From the NCBI GenBank assembly GCA_900772705.1, contig CAAGRQ010000081.1, forward strand, positions 1-15,136: 15,136 bases of DNA. Reading direction: 5' to 3'. Under the pieces are notes generated by a model. It saw only the letters and a program-made list of their open reading frames with translations, was not told the origin of the DNA and did not search any database. Shown piece after piece: positions 1 through 6,870 of this stretch. Numbering within the stretch: the stretch's first letter is position 1; every line of letters begins with the position of its first letter. The position numbers and the translations under genes are program-made. This stretch comes from Clostridia bacterium. Its GTDB lineage: Bacteria > Bacillota > Clostridia > Oscillospirales > Acutalibacteraceae.

Positions 1-428
1 ATCTTCATTATCATCTCGACTACTGCATTATCCCAGCCGTTATTTTTTATTACAGTACCGAGATATGCACCGAACCAGGTATTGAACAAAATCGTTCCCG
101 CTACCATAATCACATAAACCACCGTTGAAAAAACAGGGTTATTGTCAGCCTGAAACGTCAGTTTTCTGTTCATAACATAAGCCGCCGCATAACCGATGGT
201 TGCCGAAATCGCATAGGAATAAAGATAGCCCTTGTACTCTATTCCGAGAAACGCAAGAAACGGACTGTCCGTTACAGGCACTTCATTGAGCGACTTAAAG
301 GTGACGTACTGCAAAAACATAAACACCGCAAGTTCAAGCACGGAGGTGCTCGCACCCGTAAATGTAAATTTGATAAACTTCCAAAGTTCCTTATGCTTTA
401 ATGTAAAAGCCTCAATTTTTTCTTTCAT
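1..428 (-). CDS. GtrA-like family membrane protein, C-terminal end missing
   Basis: The 142 residues present read as a polytopic membrane protein of the GtrA-like family (PF04138). Members sit in the cytoplasmic membrane, and several are thought to move lipid-linked sugars for cell-envelope glycosylation. Hydrophobic segments lie near residues 17-40, 67-88 and 100-122, and a fourth would start at the cut. The family hallmark after the second segment (Tyr-Val-Met-Asn-Arg-Lys-Leu-Thr-Phe, about 84-92) is present. The ATG is preceded by a purine-rich GGAGAGAGG, so this start is well supported. It overlaps the end of the upstream 67-residue membrane protein by 17 bp in another frame, which implies co-transcription. 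The reading frame is open to base 1, so the gene is truncated by the window and not broken. The substrate cannot be told; with no glycosyltransferase visible the role stays general. Confidence 0.85.
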   Translation of the reverse strand, partial: MKEKIEAFTLKHKELWKFIKFTFTGASTSVLELAVFMFLQYVTFKSLNEVPVTDSPFLAFLGIEYKGYLYSYAISATIGYAAAYVMNRKLTFQADNNPVFSTVVYVIMVAGTILFNTWFGAYLGTVIKNNGWDNAVVEMIMK

Positions 429-615
429 ACTTTTCCTCTCTCCTTGTAACAATCACAACAGCCGCAAGACAAATAACAACCGCAACACCTACGCCGCAAA
501 GCAAATATCCGCCAAAGCCAAAAACGGTTATGTGTCCGCAATTATGATTAATCATTATTTTTCCCGCAATCTCGCATAGTATTGCAAAAGCCAAAACCAA
601 CATATTGTTTTTCAT
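412..615 (-). CDS. small two-helix membrane protein upstream of GtrA
   Basis: A 67-residue protein with two hydrophobic stretches (about residues 4-20 and 30-57) and a highly charged C-terminus rich in Arg, Glu and Lys that would face the cytoplasm. I do not recognise a family. It is likely real: the ATG has an AGGTGAAG ribosome binding site at proper distance, the hydrophobic/charged layout is protein-like, and its stop lies 17 bp inside the GtrA gene, as expected for a translationally coupled pair. It could be a small partner of the GtrA protein, which is inference from position only. The roughly 100 bp upstream, as far as the terminator at 714-749, hold AT-rich DNA where a promoter should lie, but I found no pair of -35/-10 boxes with good spacing there. 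Confidence 0.6.
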   Translation of the reverse strand: MKNNMLVLAFAILCEIAGKIMINHNCGHITVFGFGGYLLCGVGVAVVICLAAVVIVTRREEKYERKN

Positions 616-713
616 AAATTCTTCACCTGCTTTTAATCATTTTTTCTTCTGTCTTTACAACCTTTATAACGCCGCTTTGTTAAGAATAAAATCAACCAAT
701 GTAAAATGTAGGT

Positions 714-749
714 AAAAAATAAAAAAGCCGCCGTGCAAGCACGACAGCT
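714..749 (-). terminator. Rho-independent terminator of the DUF951-prfA-rlmA operon
   Basis: Read on the minus strand, an 11-bp inverted repeat (AGCTGTCGTGC and GCACGGCGGCT, with two G-T pairs) forms a tight hairpin at 726-749. It is followed by a run of T with one A in it (714-725). It starts about 22 bp after the stop codon of the rlmA-family gene and before the GtrA pair, so it separates the two minus-strand units. Confidence 0.88.
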
Positions 750-771
750 AAATTTAATCATTATAATCTTA

Positions 772-1533
772 TTATTTTCTATATTCGAGAATTACGAAAT
801 CGACCGTAAGAACAGTATCGCCGATGCCGTCAAGCCTTTTCTTGTTTTCATCGGAAGTACGGTAAAAATACGGCGTCATAGAAAACAATTCTTTCAAATC
901 CTCCTCACCGATATTCACCCTATCGGTGATTTTTGTTTTCGAGGCAAGAGTCAGTTTTTCCGTTTTCGGCGGCTTCTCATCGTTTTTATACGGCTTATCG
1001 TAAAGGCGTTCTTTCATCTCCCACAGATGATTTTCGCCCGGTATAACGCTGTAAAGAGTACCGCCCGTTTTCAGCACACGGAAAAACTCCGACTCGTTAA
1101 ACGGAGCAAAAAGGTGCACCGCCGTGTCTATGCTCTCGCTCATAATCGGTATATGCGAAAGATTGGCAACAAAATAATTACCGCTTTTATTACTCTTTTT
1201 TGCCAGGCGTACCATTTCTTTGCTTATATCAAAGCCGTAAAGTTCGCCGCCGTATGTATCGTAATATCCCTCGCCGCAGCATATATCAAGCACCGTACCG
1301 CTCATTCGCTCGCCTATTGCTCTTTTAAGACATTCGTAATATCCCTTAGAAAGAAACGAATGCCTTGCGTGGACGGAGGCTCTGCTGTCCCCGATTTTGT
1401 CGCCGCTTTTCTGCGACATAAGCAGATTGACATAACCCTCCCTTGAAATATCAAAGGAGTGGTTATTTTCGCACCTAAGCGAATTGTCAATTTGAGTTAA
1501 TTCTGTTTTACATTTTGGGCAGATTAAAATCAT
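772..1533 (-). CDS. rlmA: 23S rRNA (guanine-N1)-methyltransferase, RlmA family
   Basis: A 253-residue SAM-dependent methyltransferase that matches the RlmA layout from end to end. An N-terminal zinc finger (Cys5, Cys8, Cys21, His25) is followed by the family sequence Arg-Glu-Gly-Tyr-Val-Asn-Leu-Leu (31-38), the SAM-binding motif Leu-Asp-Ile-Cys-Cys-Gly-Glu-Gly-Tyr-Tyr (82-91), and the late Pro-Gly-Glu-Asn-His-Leu-Trp-Glu-Met-Lys segment (165-174). Known members methylate N1 of G745 (RlmA-I) or G748 (RlmA-II, TlrB) in helix 35 of 23S rRNA, near the peptide exit tunnel; Gram-positive enzymes are usually type II, but the type cannot be decided by eye. It is last in its operon, 1 bp after the stop of the M18 peptidase gene, with a poor Shine-Dalgarno (AAAGTAAG directly before the ATG), so translation probably depends on coupling. 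It is not PrmC, as there is no NPPY motif. Confidence 0.9.
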   Translation of the reverse strand: MILICPKCKTELTQIDNSLRCENNHSFDISREGYVNLLMSQKSGDKIGDSRASVHARHSFLSKGYYECLKRAIGERMSGTVLDICCGEGYYDTYGGELYGFDISKEMVRLAKKSNKSGNYFVANLSHIPIMSESIDTAVHLFAPFNESEFFRVLKTGGTLYSVIPGENHLWEMKERLYDKPYKNDEKPPKTEKLTLASKTKITDRVNIGEEDLKELFSMTPYFYRTSDENKKRLDGIGDTVLTVDFVILEYRK

Positions 1534-1534
1534 C

Positions 1535-2935
1535 TTACTTTGTAAAGAAGGTCAAAAATGCCTTATAAGCCATATATACATCAATCTTTGCAACGAGTTC
1601 ATACGGTGAGTGCATAGAAAGAACGGGAACGCCGACATCAATGGTATCAACGTCCATATTGGCTATATACATAGCAACGGTTCCTCCTCCGCCGCCGTCA
1701 ACCTTGCCGAGTTCACCCGTCTGCCAAAGGACATGGTTTTCCTCAAGCAGAGTCTTAACCCAACTGCAAAATTCAGCCGATGCGTCGCTTGTTCCGCTCT
1801 TTCCTCTTGCGCCGGTAAACTTTGTTACGCACACGCCGTTATTGATAAAACTTGCGTTATTCTTCTCAAATACGGAAGACCATGTAGGGTCATACGCCGC
1901 ATTAACATCGGCACTCAGGCACTTTGAGTTACGCAGAACGTCTCTGCCCTCGTAACCTTCAAGACGAGCCAAGTCCTCAATGAAATATTTAAGATAAGAA
2001 GAATTAAGACCTGTATTACCGTCGGAGCCGGTTTCCTCTTTATCGGTAAGAACGGTGATTGCCGTATATTCGGGAGCATCGTCAATATTAAGAATCGCCT
2101 GAAGCGCAGGATATGAGCAAACCCTGTCATCGTGACCGTAGCCGCCGATTAAACTTCTGTCAAAACCGATGTCGTCCACAGTAAAGGCAGGCACAAGTTC
2201 AAGTTCGGCAGAAAGAAAATCACGCTCAACTATTCCGTACTTTTCATAAAGAAGCGACAGAAGATTGAGCTTAATTCTCTCGCTCTCCTCGTCATCCTTA
2301 AACGGTCTTGAACCGATTACAACATTAAGTTCCTCGCCCTTAACAAGTTCGTTAGCCTTACGAGTCATCTGCTCTGCTCCGAGGTGAGGAAGAATATCGG
2401 TAATGCAAAACTTAGGCTCGCCCGATTCCTCGCCGAGACGAACATCGACAAAGGTGCCGTCATTCTTGCAAATTCTGCCGTGAAGCGAAAGCGGAATAGC
2501 AGTCCACTGATACTTTTTAATTCCGCCGTAATAATGAGTCTTAAAAAAGCCGAGACCCTCCTGTTCATATACAGGGCATTGTTTCAAATCAAGACGGGGG
2601 CTGTCAATATGTGCGGCGGAAATTCTCACGCCGTCTTTAATGCTTCTCTTGCCTTTAACGCAGAGAATAACAGCCTTGCCTCTGTTCATATAATATACCT
2701 TTTCGCCCGGTTCAAGAGTGTCGCCGAACTCGTCAAACTTCTGAAAACCGTTTGCCTGAGCAAGTTCCTCAACCCAAGCGGCAACCTCACGCTCAGTCTT
2801 GCAAGTGCCGAGAAATTCCTTGTAGCCCTCACAAAAATCGTCACATTCCTTTAATTCATCGTCAGTCATAAAGTCAATGCCGTTTTCTTTTTTATTAAAC
2901 AGCATTTCTTTAAGTTGCTTTGTCTTTTCGCTCAT
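1535..2935 (-). CDS. M18 family metallo-aminopeptidase (aspartyl aminopeptidase type)
   Basis: A 466-residue cytosolic aminopeptidase of family M18 (PF02127), the group of yeast aminopeptidase I and aspartyl aminopeptidase. These are large multimeric two-zinc enzymes that remove N-terminal residues, often acidic ones. The expected metal ligands and catalytic residues are all visible: His109 and Asp111 in Ala-Ala-His-Ile-Asp-Ser-Pro, Asp269/Asp270 in Tyr-Gly-His-Asp-Asp-Arg, Glu300-Glu301 in Asp-Lys-Glu-Glu-Thr-Gly-Ser, Asp343 in Ser-Ala-Asp-Val-Asn, and His442 in Ser-Met-His-Ser-Pro-Tyr-Glu. Length is normal for the family and no signal peptide is present. The ATG overlaps the TGA of the upstream Sua5-CoaE gene (ATGA, 4 bp), so the two are coupled. 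Its link to a translation operon may be peptide recycling, which is inference. The names apeA or pepM18 could be used, but I leave the symbol open. Confidence 0.92.
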   Translation of the reverse strand: MSEKTKQLKEMLFNKKENGIDFMTDDELKECDDFCEGYKEFLGTCKTEREVAAWVEELAQANGFQKFDEFGDTLEPGEKVYYMNRGKAVILCVKGKRSIKDGVRISAAHIDSPRLDLKQCPVYEQEGLGFFKTHYYGGIKKYQWTAIPLSLHGRICKNDGTFVDVRLGEESGEPKFCITDILPHLGAEQMTRKANELVKGEELNVVIGSRPFKDDEESERIKLNLLSLLYEKYGIVERDFLSAELELVPAFTVDDIGFDRSLIGGYGHDDRVCSYPALQAILNIDDAPEYTAITVLTDKEETGSDGNTGLNSSYLKYFIEDLARLEGYEGRDVLRNSKCLSADVNAAYDPTWSSVFEKNNASFINNGVCVTKFTGARGKSGTSDASAEFCSWVKTLLEENHVLWQTGELGKVDGGGGGTVAMYIANMDVDTIDVGVPVLSMHSPYELVAKIDVYMAYKAFLTFFTK

Positions 2936-4503
2936 AGGATTACCTCCAATATATTTTCTGTTTGAGTCAGCGGATTTTCACCGCCGTTATTATAAATTAC
3001 ATAATCGCAGTTATCAATAAAGAAATCATCGTCATACTGGGCGGATATTCTTAAAAGAACCGCCTCTCTGTCAATATTATCTCTTTTCATAATGCGATTT
3101 ATTCTTGTCTCCTTATCGGCAAGAACGGCTATAACCTTGTAGCAATCGTCCTCTAGTCCCGCCTCAAAAAGTTGCGGTGCGTCAAGAACAGTCAAGCCCT
3201 GTGCCTGCCTTTTGCACTCCTCACAAATCGCAGGGTGCAAAATCGAATTAAGAAGTCGGGTGTGCTCCTTTGTGTCAAACGCTCTTTTTGCAAGCAGTGC
3301 TCTGTCAAGTTCACCGCCGTGCAGAATATCGTTTCCGAAAACTTCGCATAACCTGTCCAAAAGCGGCGAGCCTTTTTCGGTAACTTTCCTTGCCGCCTCG
3401 TCACAGTTTATAACCTTAAAGCCCTTGCTCCTCAGAATGTCGCACACATAGCCCTTGCCTGCTCCCGTAGGCCCCGTTATACCTATCGTAAACGGCTTTT
3501 GCAAATCTATGATACAAAACGCACACGCACGAATGAGTCTGTTATAAACCGCCATACCCACTCCGTCCTTATGCGGAGTTCTGGCGTAAACCTTTTTTGC
3601 GCCCTTTTCGTCAAGTTCTCTGAGTGCGTCAAAAAGTTCTCTCGCCTGACTCAAATCGTCATTTTCTTTTCCGTAAGTGACCTTTGGAATACTTACATTA
3701 TCTCCGTCATAGCACAGAGCGTAGGCGTCCGTCTTTGAATTGACAAAGTGCTCGTACTGCTCCTTTGTGCCGTTTACCATAACAACCTTGGCTTTCGGCG
3801 CATAATGCTTATACTTCATTCCGGGAGAAGCGGCAACCTCATCGTCTTTCATTCCCTCAAGCACAGCCGGTGCAACGGTGATTTCGCCTATAACGCTCTC
3901 TATCATTTCCTTAGTCACAGCACCCGGTCTAAGCAAAACAGGCGGTTCGCTCGCAAGAGTTATAACAGTGCTCTCCACTCCGTATTCACAGTCGCCGCCG
4001 TCGATTATTGCGTCGATTTTTCCCATCATATCGTCAATAACATACTTTGCCCTTGTAGGCGACGGCAAACCCGAGGTGTTCGCACTCGGTGCGGCAATGG
4101 GACAACCGCTTTGCGAAATAAGTTTATGTGCAATCTCGTTCTTCGGCATACGAACGGCAACGGTATCAAGACCGCCGCTGACCGTTTTTCCTATCAAATC
4201 GGATTTATTCATAATTATCGTAAGAGCACCGGGATAAAATGCATCTATCAGCTTTTCTGCCTTTGGCGGAATTTCCTTTACAAGTCGGGCAATGTCCGCT
4301 TTGTCTGCTACATGCACAATCAGCGGATTGTCGCTCGGTCTGCCCTTAGCCTTATAGATATTTTTAACAGCCTCGTCATTGAGCGCATTCGCACCCAAGC
4401 CGTAAACGGTTTCGGTCGGAAACGCCACGAGTCCGCCGTCGGCAATAATCCTGCCCGCTTTTTTTATATCCTCATCGTTTACTGTCAGCAGTTCGGTTTT
4501 CAT
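2932..4503 (-). CDS. fusion of Sua5/TsaC threonylcarbamoyl-AMP synthase and dephospho-CoA kinase (CoaE)
   Basis: A 523-residue protein with two enzymes in one frame. Residues 1 to about 330 are a Sua5-type L-threonylcarbamoyladenylate synthase, which makes the donor for t6A at tRNA position 37 from threonine, bicarbonate and ATP. Visible motifs are Pro-Thr-Glu-Thr-Val-Tyr-Gly-Leu-Gly (29-37), Lys-Gly-Arg-Pro (53-56), Pro-Ser-Ala-Asn-Thr-Ser-Gly (139-145), the linker Ser-Pro-Gly-Met-Lys-Tyr-Lys-His-Tyr-Ala-Pro (226-236) and a C-terminal Sua5 domain. Residues about 336-523 are dephospho-CoA kinase, the last step of CoA synthesis: P-loop 344-351, Leu-His-Pro-Ala-Ile (422-426), Asp-Ala-Pro-Gln-Leu-Phe-Glu (441-447) and Asp-Tyr-Val-Ile-Tyr-Asn-Asn-Gly (500-507). 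The domains abut with almost no linker. The P-loop ends Gly-Lys-Gly-Tyr where Gly-Lys-Ser/Thr is usual. The ATG overlaps the prfA stop (TAATG). Confidence 0.9.
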   Translation of the reverse strand: MKTELLTVNDEDIKKAGRIIADGGLVAFPTETVYGLGANALNDEAVKNIYKAKGRPSDNPLIVHVADKADIARLVKEIPPKAEKLIDAFYPGALTIIMNKSDLIGKTVSGGLDTVAVRMPKNEIAHKLISQSGCPIAAPSANTSGLPSPTRAKYVIDDMMGKIDAIIDGGDCEYGVESTVITLASEPPVLLRPGAVTKEMIESVIGEITVAPAVLEGMKDDEVAASPGMKYKHYAPKAKVVMVNGTKEQYEHFVNSKTDAYALCYDGDNVSIPKVTYGKENDDLSQARELFDALRELDEKGAKKVYARTPHKDGVGMAVYNRLIRACAFCIIDLQKPFTIGITGPTGAGKGYVCDILRSKGFKVINCDEAARKVTEKGSPLLDRLCEVFGNDILHGGELDRALLAKRAFDTKEHTRLLNSILHPAICEECKRQAQGLTVLDAPQLFEAGLEDDCYKVIAVLADKETRINRIMKRDNIDREAVLLRISAQYDDDFFIDNCDYVIYNNGGENPLTQTENILEVIL

Positions 4504-5582
4504 TATTCTTCTCCCTGCGATGCTTTAAGTTTTTCCGCCGTGTCTGCGGTAATAAGTGCATCAATAAGTTCGTCCATATCTCCGTTAAGAATGGACTCCA
4601 ACTTGTAAAGCGTAAGATTGATTCTGTGGTCGGACACCCTGCCCTGCGGATAGTTATAGGTACGGATTCGCTCGCTTCGGTCGCCCGTTCCCACCTGAGC
4701 CTTTCTCTCGCCTGCAATCTGTGCGTTCTGCTTTGCTCTCTCCGCATCCAAAAGCCTTGCACGAAGAACAAGCAAAGCCTTTTCCTTGTTTTGGTGCTGA
4801 GAGCGCTGGTCCTGACATTCCACAACCGTACCGGTCGGAATGTGCGTTACACGAATAGCGGACGAAGTTTTGTTAATATGCTGACCGCCCGCACCCGAGG
4901 CACGGAAAGTATCAATCTGCAAGTCTTTATCGAGAATTTCAAAATCGACTTCCTCAGCCTCCGGCAAAACCGCAACGGTTGTGGTAGAGGTGTGAATTCT
5001 GCCCTGACTCTCCGTTTCGGGCACACGCTGAACTCTGTGAACTCCCGACTCAAACTTAAATCTCGAGTACGCACCGTCGCCCGTTATGCTGAAACTTATC
5101 TCCTTATATCCTCCGAGTCCCGTCTCGCTTGCGGAAATAACCTCCGTCTTAAATCCCTTTGACTCGGCATACATACTGTACATTCTGAAAAGAACGCCGG
5201 CAAACAGTGCACTCTCCTCGCCGCCTGCTCCTCCTCTGATTTCCACAATAACGTTCTTATCGTCATTAGGGTCTCTGGGCAAAAGAAGAATTTTGAGTTC
5301 CTCCTCTATTCGCTCCGTATCCGCCTTGCTCTGCTCAAACTCGTCCTTTACCATTTGGGCAAAATCTTCGTCCAGAGAACTGTCGCCGAGCATCTCCTTA
5401 GTCTCCTCAAAATTTGCCTTTGCTTTTTTGTATTCCCTGAATTTTTCCACTATCGGGGTAAGGTGTTTAAGTTCTTTCATCAGTGCCGTGTACCTGTCCA
5501 TATCGGCAACGACATCGCTTTGGCACACGAGGCCGTTCACCTCGTCGTATCTTTTTTCAACTTCCTCCAACTTATCTATCAT
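4503..5582 (-). CDS. prfA: peptide chain release factor 1 (RF1)
   Basis: A 359-residue class I release factor, of normal length. It binds the ribosomal A site at UAA and UAG codons and triggers hydrolysis of peptidyl-tRNA. The codon-reading tripeptide of the P-x-T type is Pro-Glu-Thr (188-190) within Arg-Val-Pro-Glu-Thr-Glu-Ser-Gln-Gly-Arg, which marks RF1; RF2 has Ser-Pro-Phe. The catalytic Gly-Gly-Gln is at 232-234 in Gly-Ala-Gly-Gly-Gln-His. The Gly-Gly-Ala-Gly-Gly-Glu-Glu-Ser loop (117-124) is also typical. The start has a GGAG-type RBS, and its ATG overlaps the TGA of the DUF951 gene (ATGA). In many Firmicutes prfA lies next to prmC, whose product methylates the GGQ glutamine; no prmC is present in this window, and prfA is followed directly by the Sua5-CoaE fusion. 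Confidence 0.97.
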   Translation of the reverse strand: MIDKLEEVEKRYDEVNGLVCQSDVVADMDRYTALMKELKHLTPIVEKFREYKKAKANFEETKEMLGDSSLDEDFAQMVKDEFEQSKADTERIEEELKILLLPRDPNDDKNVIVEIRGGAGGEESALFAGVLFRMYSMYAESKGFKTEVISASETGLGGYKEISFSITGDGAYSRFKFESGVHRVQRVPETESQGRIHTSTTTVAVLPEAEEVDFEILDKDLQIDTFRASGAGGQHINKTSSAIRVTHIPTGTVVECQDQRSQHQNKEKALLVLRARLLDAERAKQNAQIAGERKAQVGTGDRSERIRTYNYPQGRVSDHRINLTLYKLESILNGDMDELIDALITADTAEKLKASQGEE

Positions 5583-5776
5583 ACCTGCTCCTCACCATCC
5601 TTCGGCTTAACGTTCTTGATATTCTTTTCTATCTTGCTCCTGGGTACTATCACAACATGTTCGCAACCCAGACATTTAATCTTAAAATCCGCACCGATTC
5701 TGAGCACCTCAAATTCCTTGCTTCCGCAGGGATGAGGTTTTTTCATAGTCAATCTGTCTCCCGGCTGAATATTCAT
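5579..5776 (-). CDS. DUF951 family small cysteine-containing protein
   Basis: A 65-residue protein that matches DUF951 (PF06107, COG4481). The core reads Met-Lys-Lys-Pro-His-Pro-Cys-Gly-Ser (11-19), then Arg-Ile-Gly-Ala-Asp-Phe-Lys-Ile-Lys-Cys-Leu-Gly-Cys (26-38), then a basic Pro-Arg-Ser-Lys segment. Cys17, Cys35, Cys38 and possibly His40 could bind zinc. The beta-rich basic build would suit nucleic-acid binding, but the function of the family is not established as far as I know. A GGGGGA ribosome binding site stands 6-7 bases before the ATG, and the gene is first in the operon, about 25 bp after the predicted transcription start. Its stop overlaps the prfA start. Confidence 0.9.
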   Translation of the reverse strand: MNIQPGDRLTMKKPHPCGSKEFEVLRIGADFKIKCLGCEHVVIVPRSKIEKNIKNVKPKDGEEQV

Positions 5777-5806
5777 AGATGTCCCCCATTTATTATAATC
5801 TTATAT

Positions 5807-5835
5807 ATTATATCACCAATTATTTCCTTTATCAA
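5807..5835 (-). promoter_or_regulatory. sigma-A promoter of the DUF951-prfA operon
   Basis: On the minus strand, TTGATA (5830-5835) and TATAAT (5807-5812) are separated by exactly 17 bp. Transcription should start near 5800 and give a leader of about 24 bases, too short for a riboswitch. I found no equally good promoter pointing the other way for the S1 gene at 5895. Confidence 0.88.
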
Positions 5836-5894
5836 TAACATATTTAAGATACGCCGAACATAGTATTAGATATTGAAGAAAAGGAAGGATTAAG

Positions 5895-6806
5895 ATGAAA
5901 TACTATCCCGAAGGCATAGCCTTTTGCAACAGAAAATTCGACTCTCTCGACGAAATAAAAAATTCAATGGCGTCGGGAGAAATAATCGAGGGTAAGGTTT
6001 TGCTCTGCGACAGAGAACACAATCTGCATATCGATTTGGGAGTGATAAGCGGCATCATACCCAGAGACGAGGGTGCACTCGGTATAAATGACGGAACGGT
6101 GCGTGACATTGCGCTCATAAGTAAAGTAAATAAACCGGTGGCATTTAAGATAGTCGGCATAGGAACCGACGAGGCGGGAAAAAGTTATGCCGTGCTCTCT
6201 CGCAGAATAGTACAACTTGAATGTATGCGTGACTTTATCTCACGCCTGAGCGTGGGCGATATAATAACCGCAAAGGTAACGCACCTTGAAAGTTTCGGCG
6301 CATTCATCGACATAGGCGCAGGAATAAATTCACTCATTCCGATAGATATGCTCTCCGTATCGAGAATTTCGCATCCGTCGGAAAGAGTGCACATAAACCA
6401 AACAATCCGTACCGTGCTCAAAAAGCGTGAAGCGACAAAACTCACCTTTTCCCTAAAAGAACTGCTCGGCACCTGGCAGGAGAACGCAGACAAATTCTCG
6501 GTGGGCGAAACCGTAACGGGAACAGTCAGGAGCATAGAAGAATACGGGGTTTTCGTAGAACTTACGCCTAATCTTGCGGGGCTTGCCGAGCCTTGCGAAA
6601 GTCTTAAACCGGGTCAGCGTGTATCGGTATACATAAAATCCATTCTGCCCGAGAGAATGAAGGTAAAACTCGTTATAGTGGACGCTTTCGATACTGCGGA
6701 GTCAAACGACGAATTAGAGTATTTTGTAAACGGCGACCACATAGACGAATGGCAATTCTCTCCCGAGGGAGCAAGCAAAGAAATAGGCTGCGTTTTCGAT
6801 GCATAA
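5895..6806 (+). CDS. S1 RNA-binding domain protein (ribosomal protein S1-like, three domains)
   Basis: A 303-residue protein with three S1/OB-fold segments, at about 27-104, 119-188 and 203-262. Each opens with a Gly-(x)2-(Val/Ile)-x-(Gly/Ala)-x-Val pattern, and the second and third carry the classical Phe/Val-Gly-Ala/Val-Phe-Ile/Val strand (Ser-Phe-Gly-Ala-Phe-Ile-Asp-Ile at 133-140, Glu-Tyr-Gly-Val-Phe-Val-Glu-Leu at 216-223). S1 repeats bind single-stranded RNA. Low-GC Gram-positive S1-like proteins are shorter than the six-domain E. coli S1, and some act in sporulation or RNA regulation, not as true ribosome subunits. The first domain and the acidic C-terminal 40 residues are less typical. 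The ATG has an AAGGAAGG ribosome binding site. The gene stands alone, diverging from the DUF951-prfA operon. No clear terminator follows before the next promoter. Confidence 0.85.
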   Translation: MKYYPEGIAFCNRKFDSLDEIKNSMASGEIIEGKVLLCDREHNLHIDLGVISGIIPRDEGALGINDGTVRDIALISKVNKPVAFKIVGIGTDEAGKSYAVLSRRIVQLECMRDFISRLSVGDIITAKVTHLESFGAFIDIGAGINSLIPIDMLSVSRISHPSERVHINQTIRTVLKKREATKLTFSLKELLGTWQENADKFSVGETVTGTVRSIEEYGVFVELTPNLAGLAEPCESLKPGQRVSVYIKSILPERMKVKLVIVDAFDTAESNDELEYFVNGDHIDEWQFSPEGASKEIGCVFDA

Positions 6807-6815
6807 CATAAAATA

Positions 6816-6844
6816 TTGCTATTTTTATGCTCATGTGATATATT
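6816..6844 (+). promoter_or_regulatory. sigma-A promoter of the 550-residue membrane protein gene
   Basis: TTGCTA (6816-6821) and TATATT (6839-6844) stand 17 bp apart and begin 10 bp after the S1 gene stop codon. The predicted start near 6851 leaves about 20 bases before the GTG codon, which holds the AAGGAGG ribosome binding site (6857-6863). Confidence 0.72.
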
Positions 6845-6870
6845 AGTGAAGTATAAAAGGAGGCGGAGCA

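Noticed and set aside
733..1446. Plus-strand open frame of 237 codons
   Set aside because: It is an antisense shadow of the RlmA-family gene, has no ribosome binding site, and begins inside the terminator hairpin.
772..1533. RlmA-family gene as a macrolide (tylosin) resistance gene of the TlrB type
   Set aside because: The family includes TlrB, but most members are housekeeping methylases. The operon setting here is a translation cluster, and type I or II cannot be told by eye.
3748..4608. Plus-strand open frame of 286 codons
   Set aside because: It lies opposite the Sua5 half of the fusion gene and the prfA end, both with clear family motifs. The plus product is rich in Cys, His, Phe and Ser without any domain pattern.
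5836..5894. Promoter for the S1 gene in the divergent gap
   Set aside because: Only weak pairs such as TTTAAG and TTAGAT can be placed with 17-bp spacing, so I do not list it as a feature.
6801..6830. Inverted repeat GCATAA/TTATGC after the S1 gene as a terminator
   Set aside because: Only 6 bp, AT-rich, no T run after it, and it overlaps a better-supported promoter. The S1 transcript end is left open.
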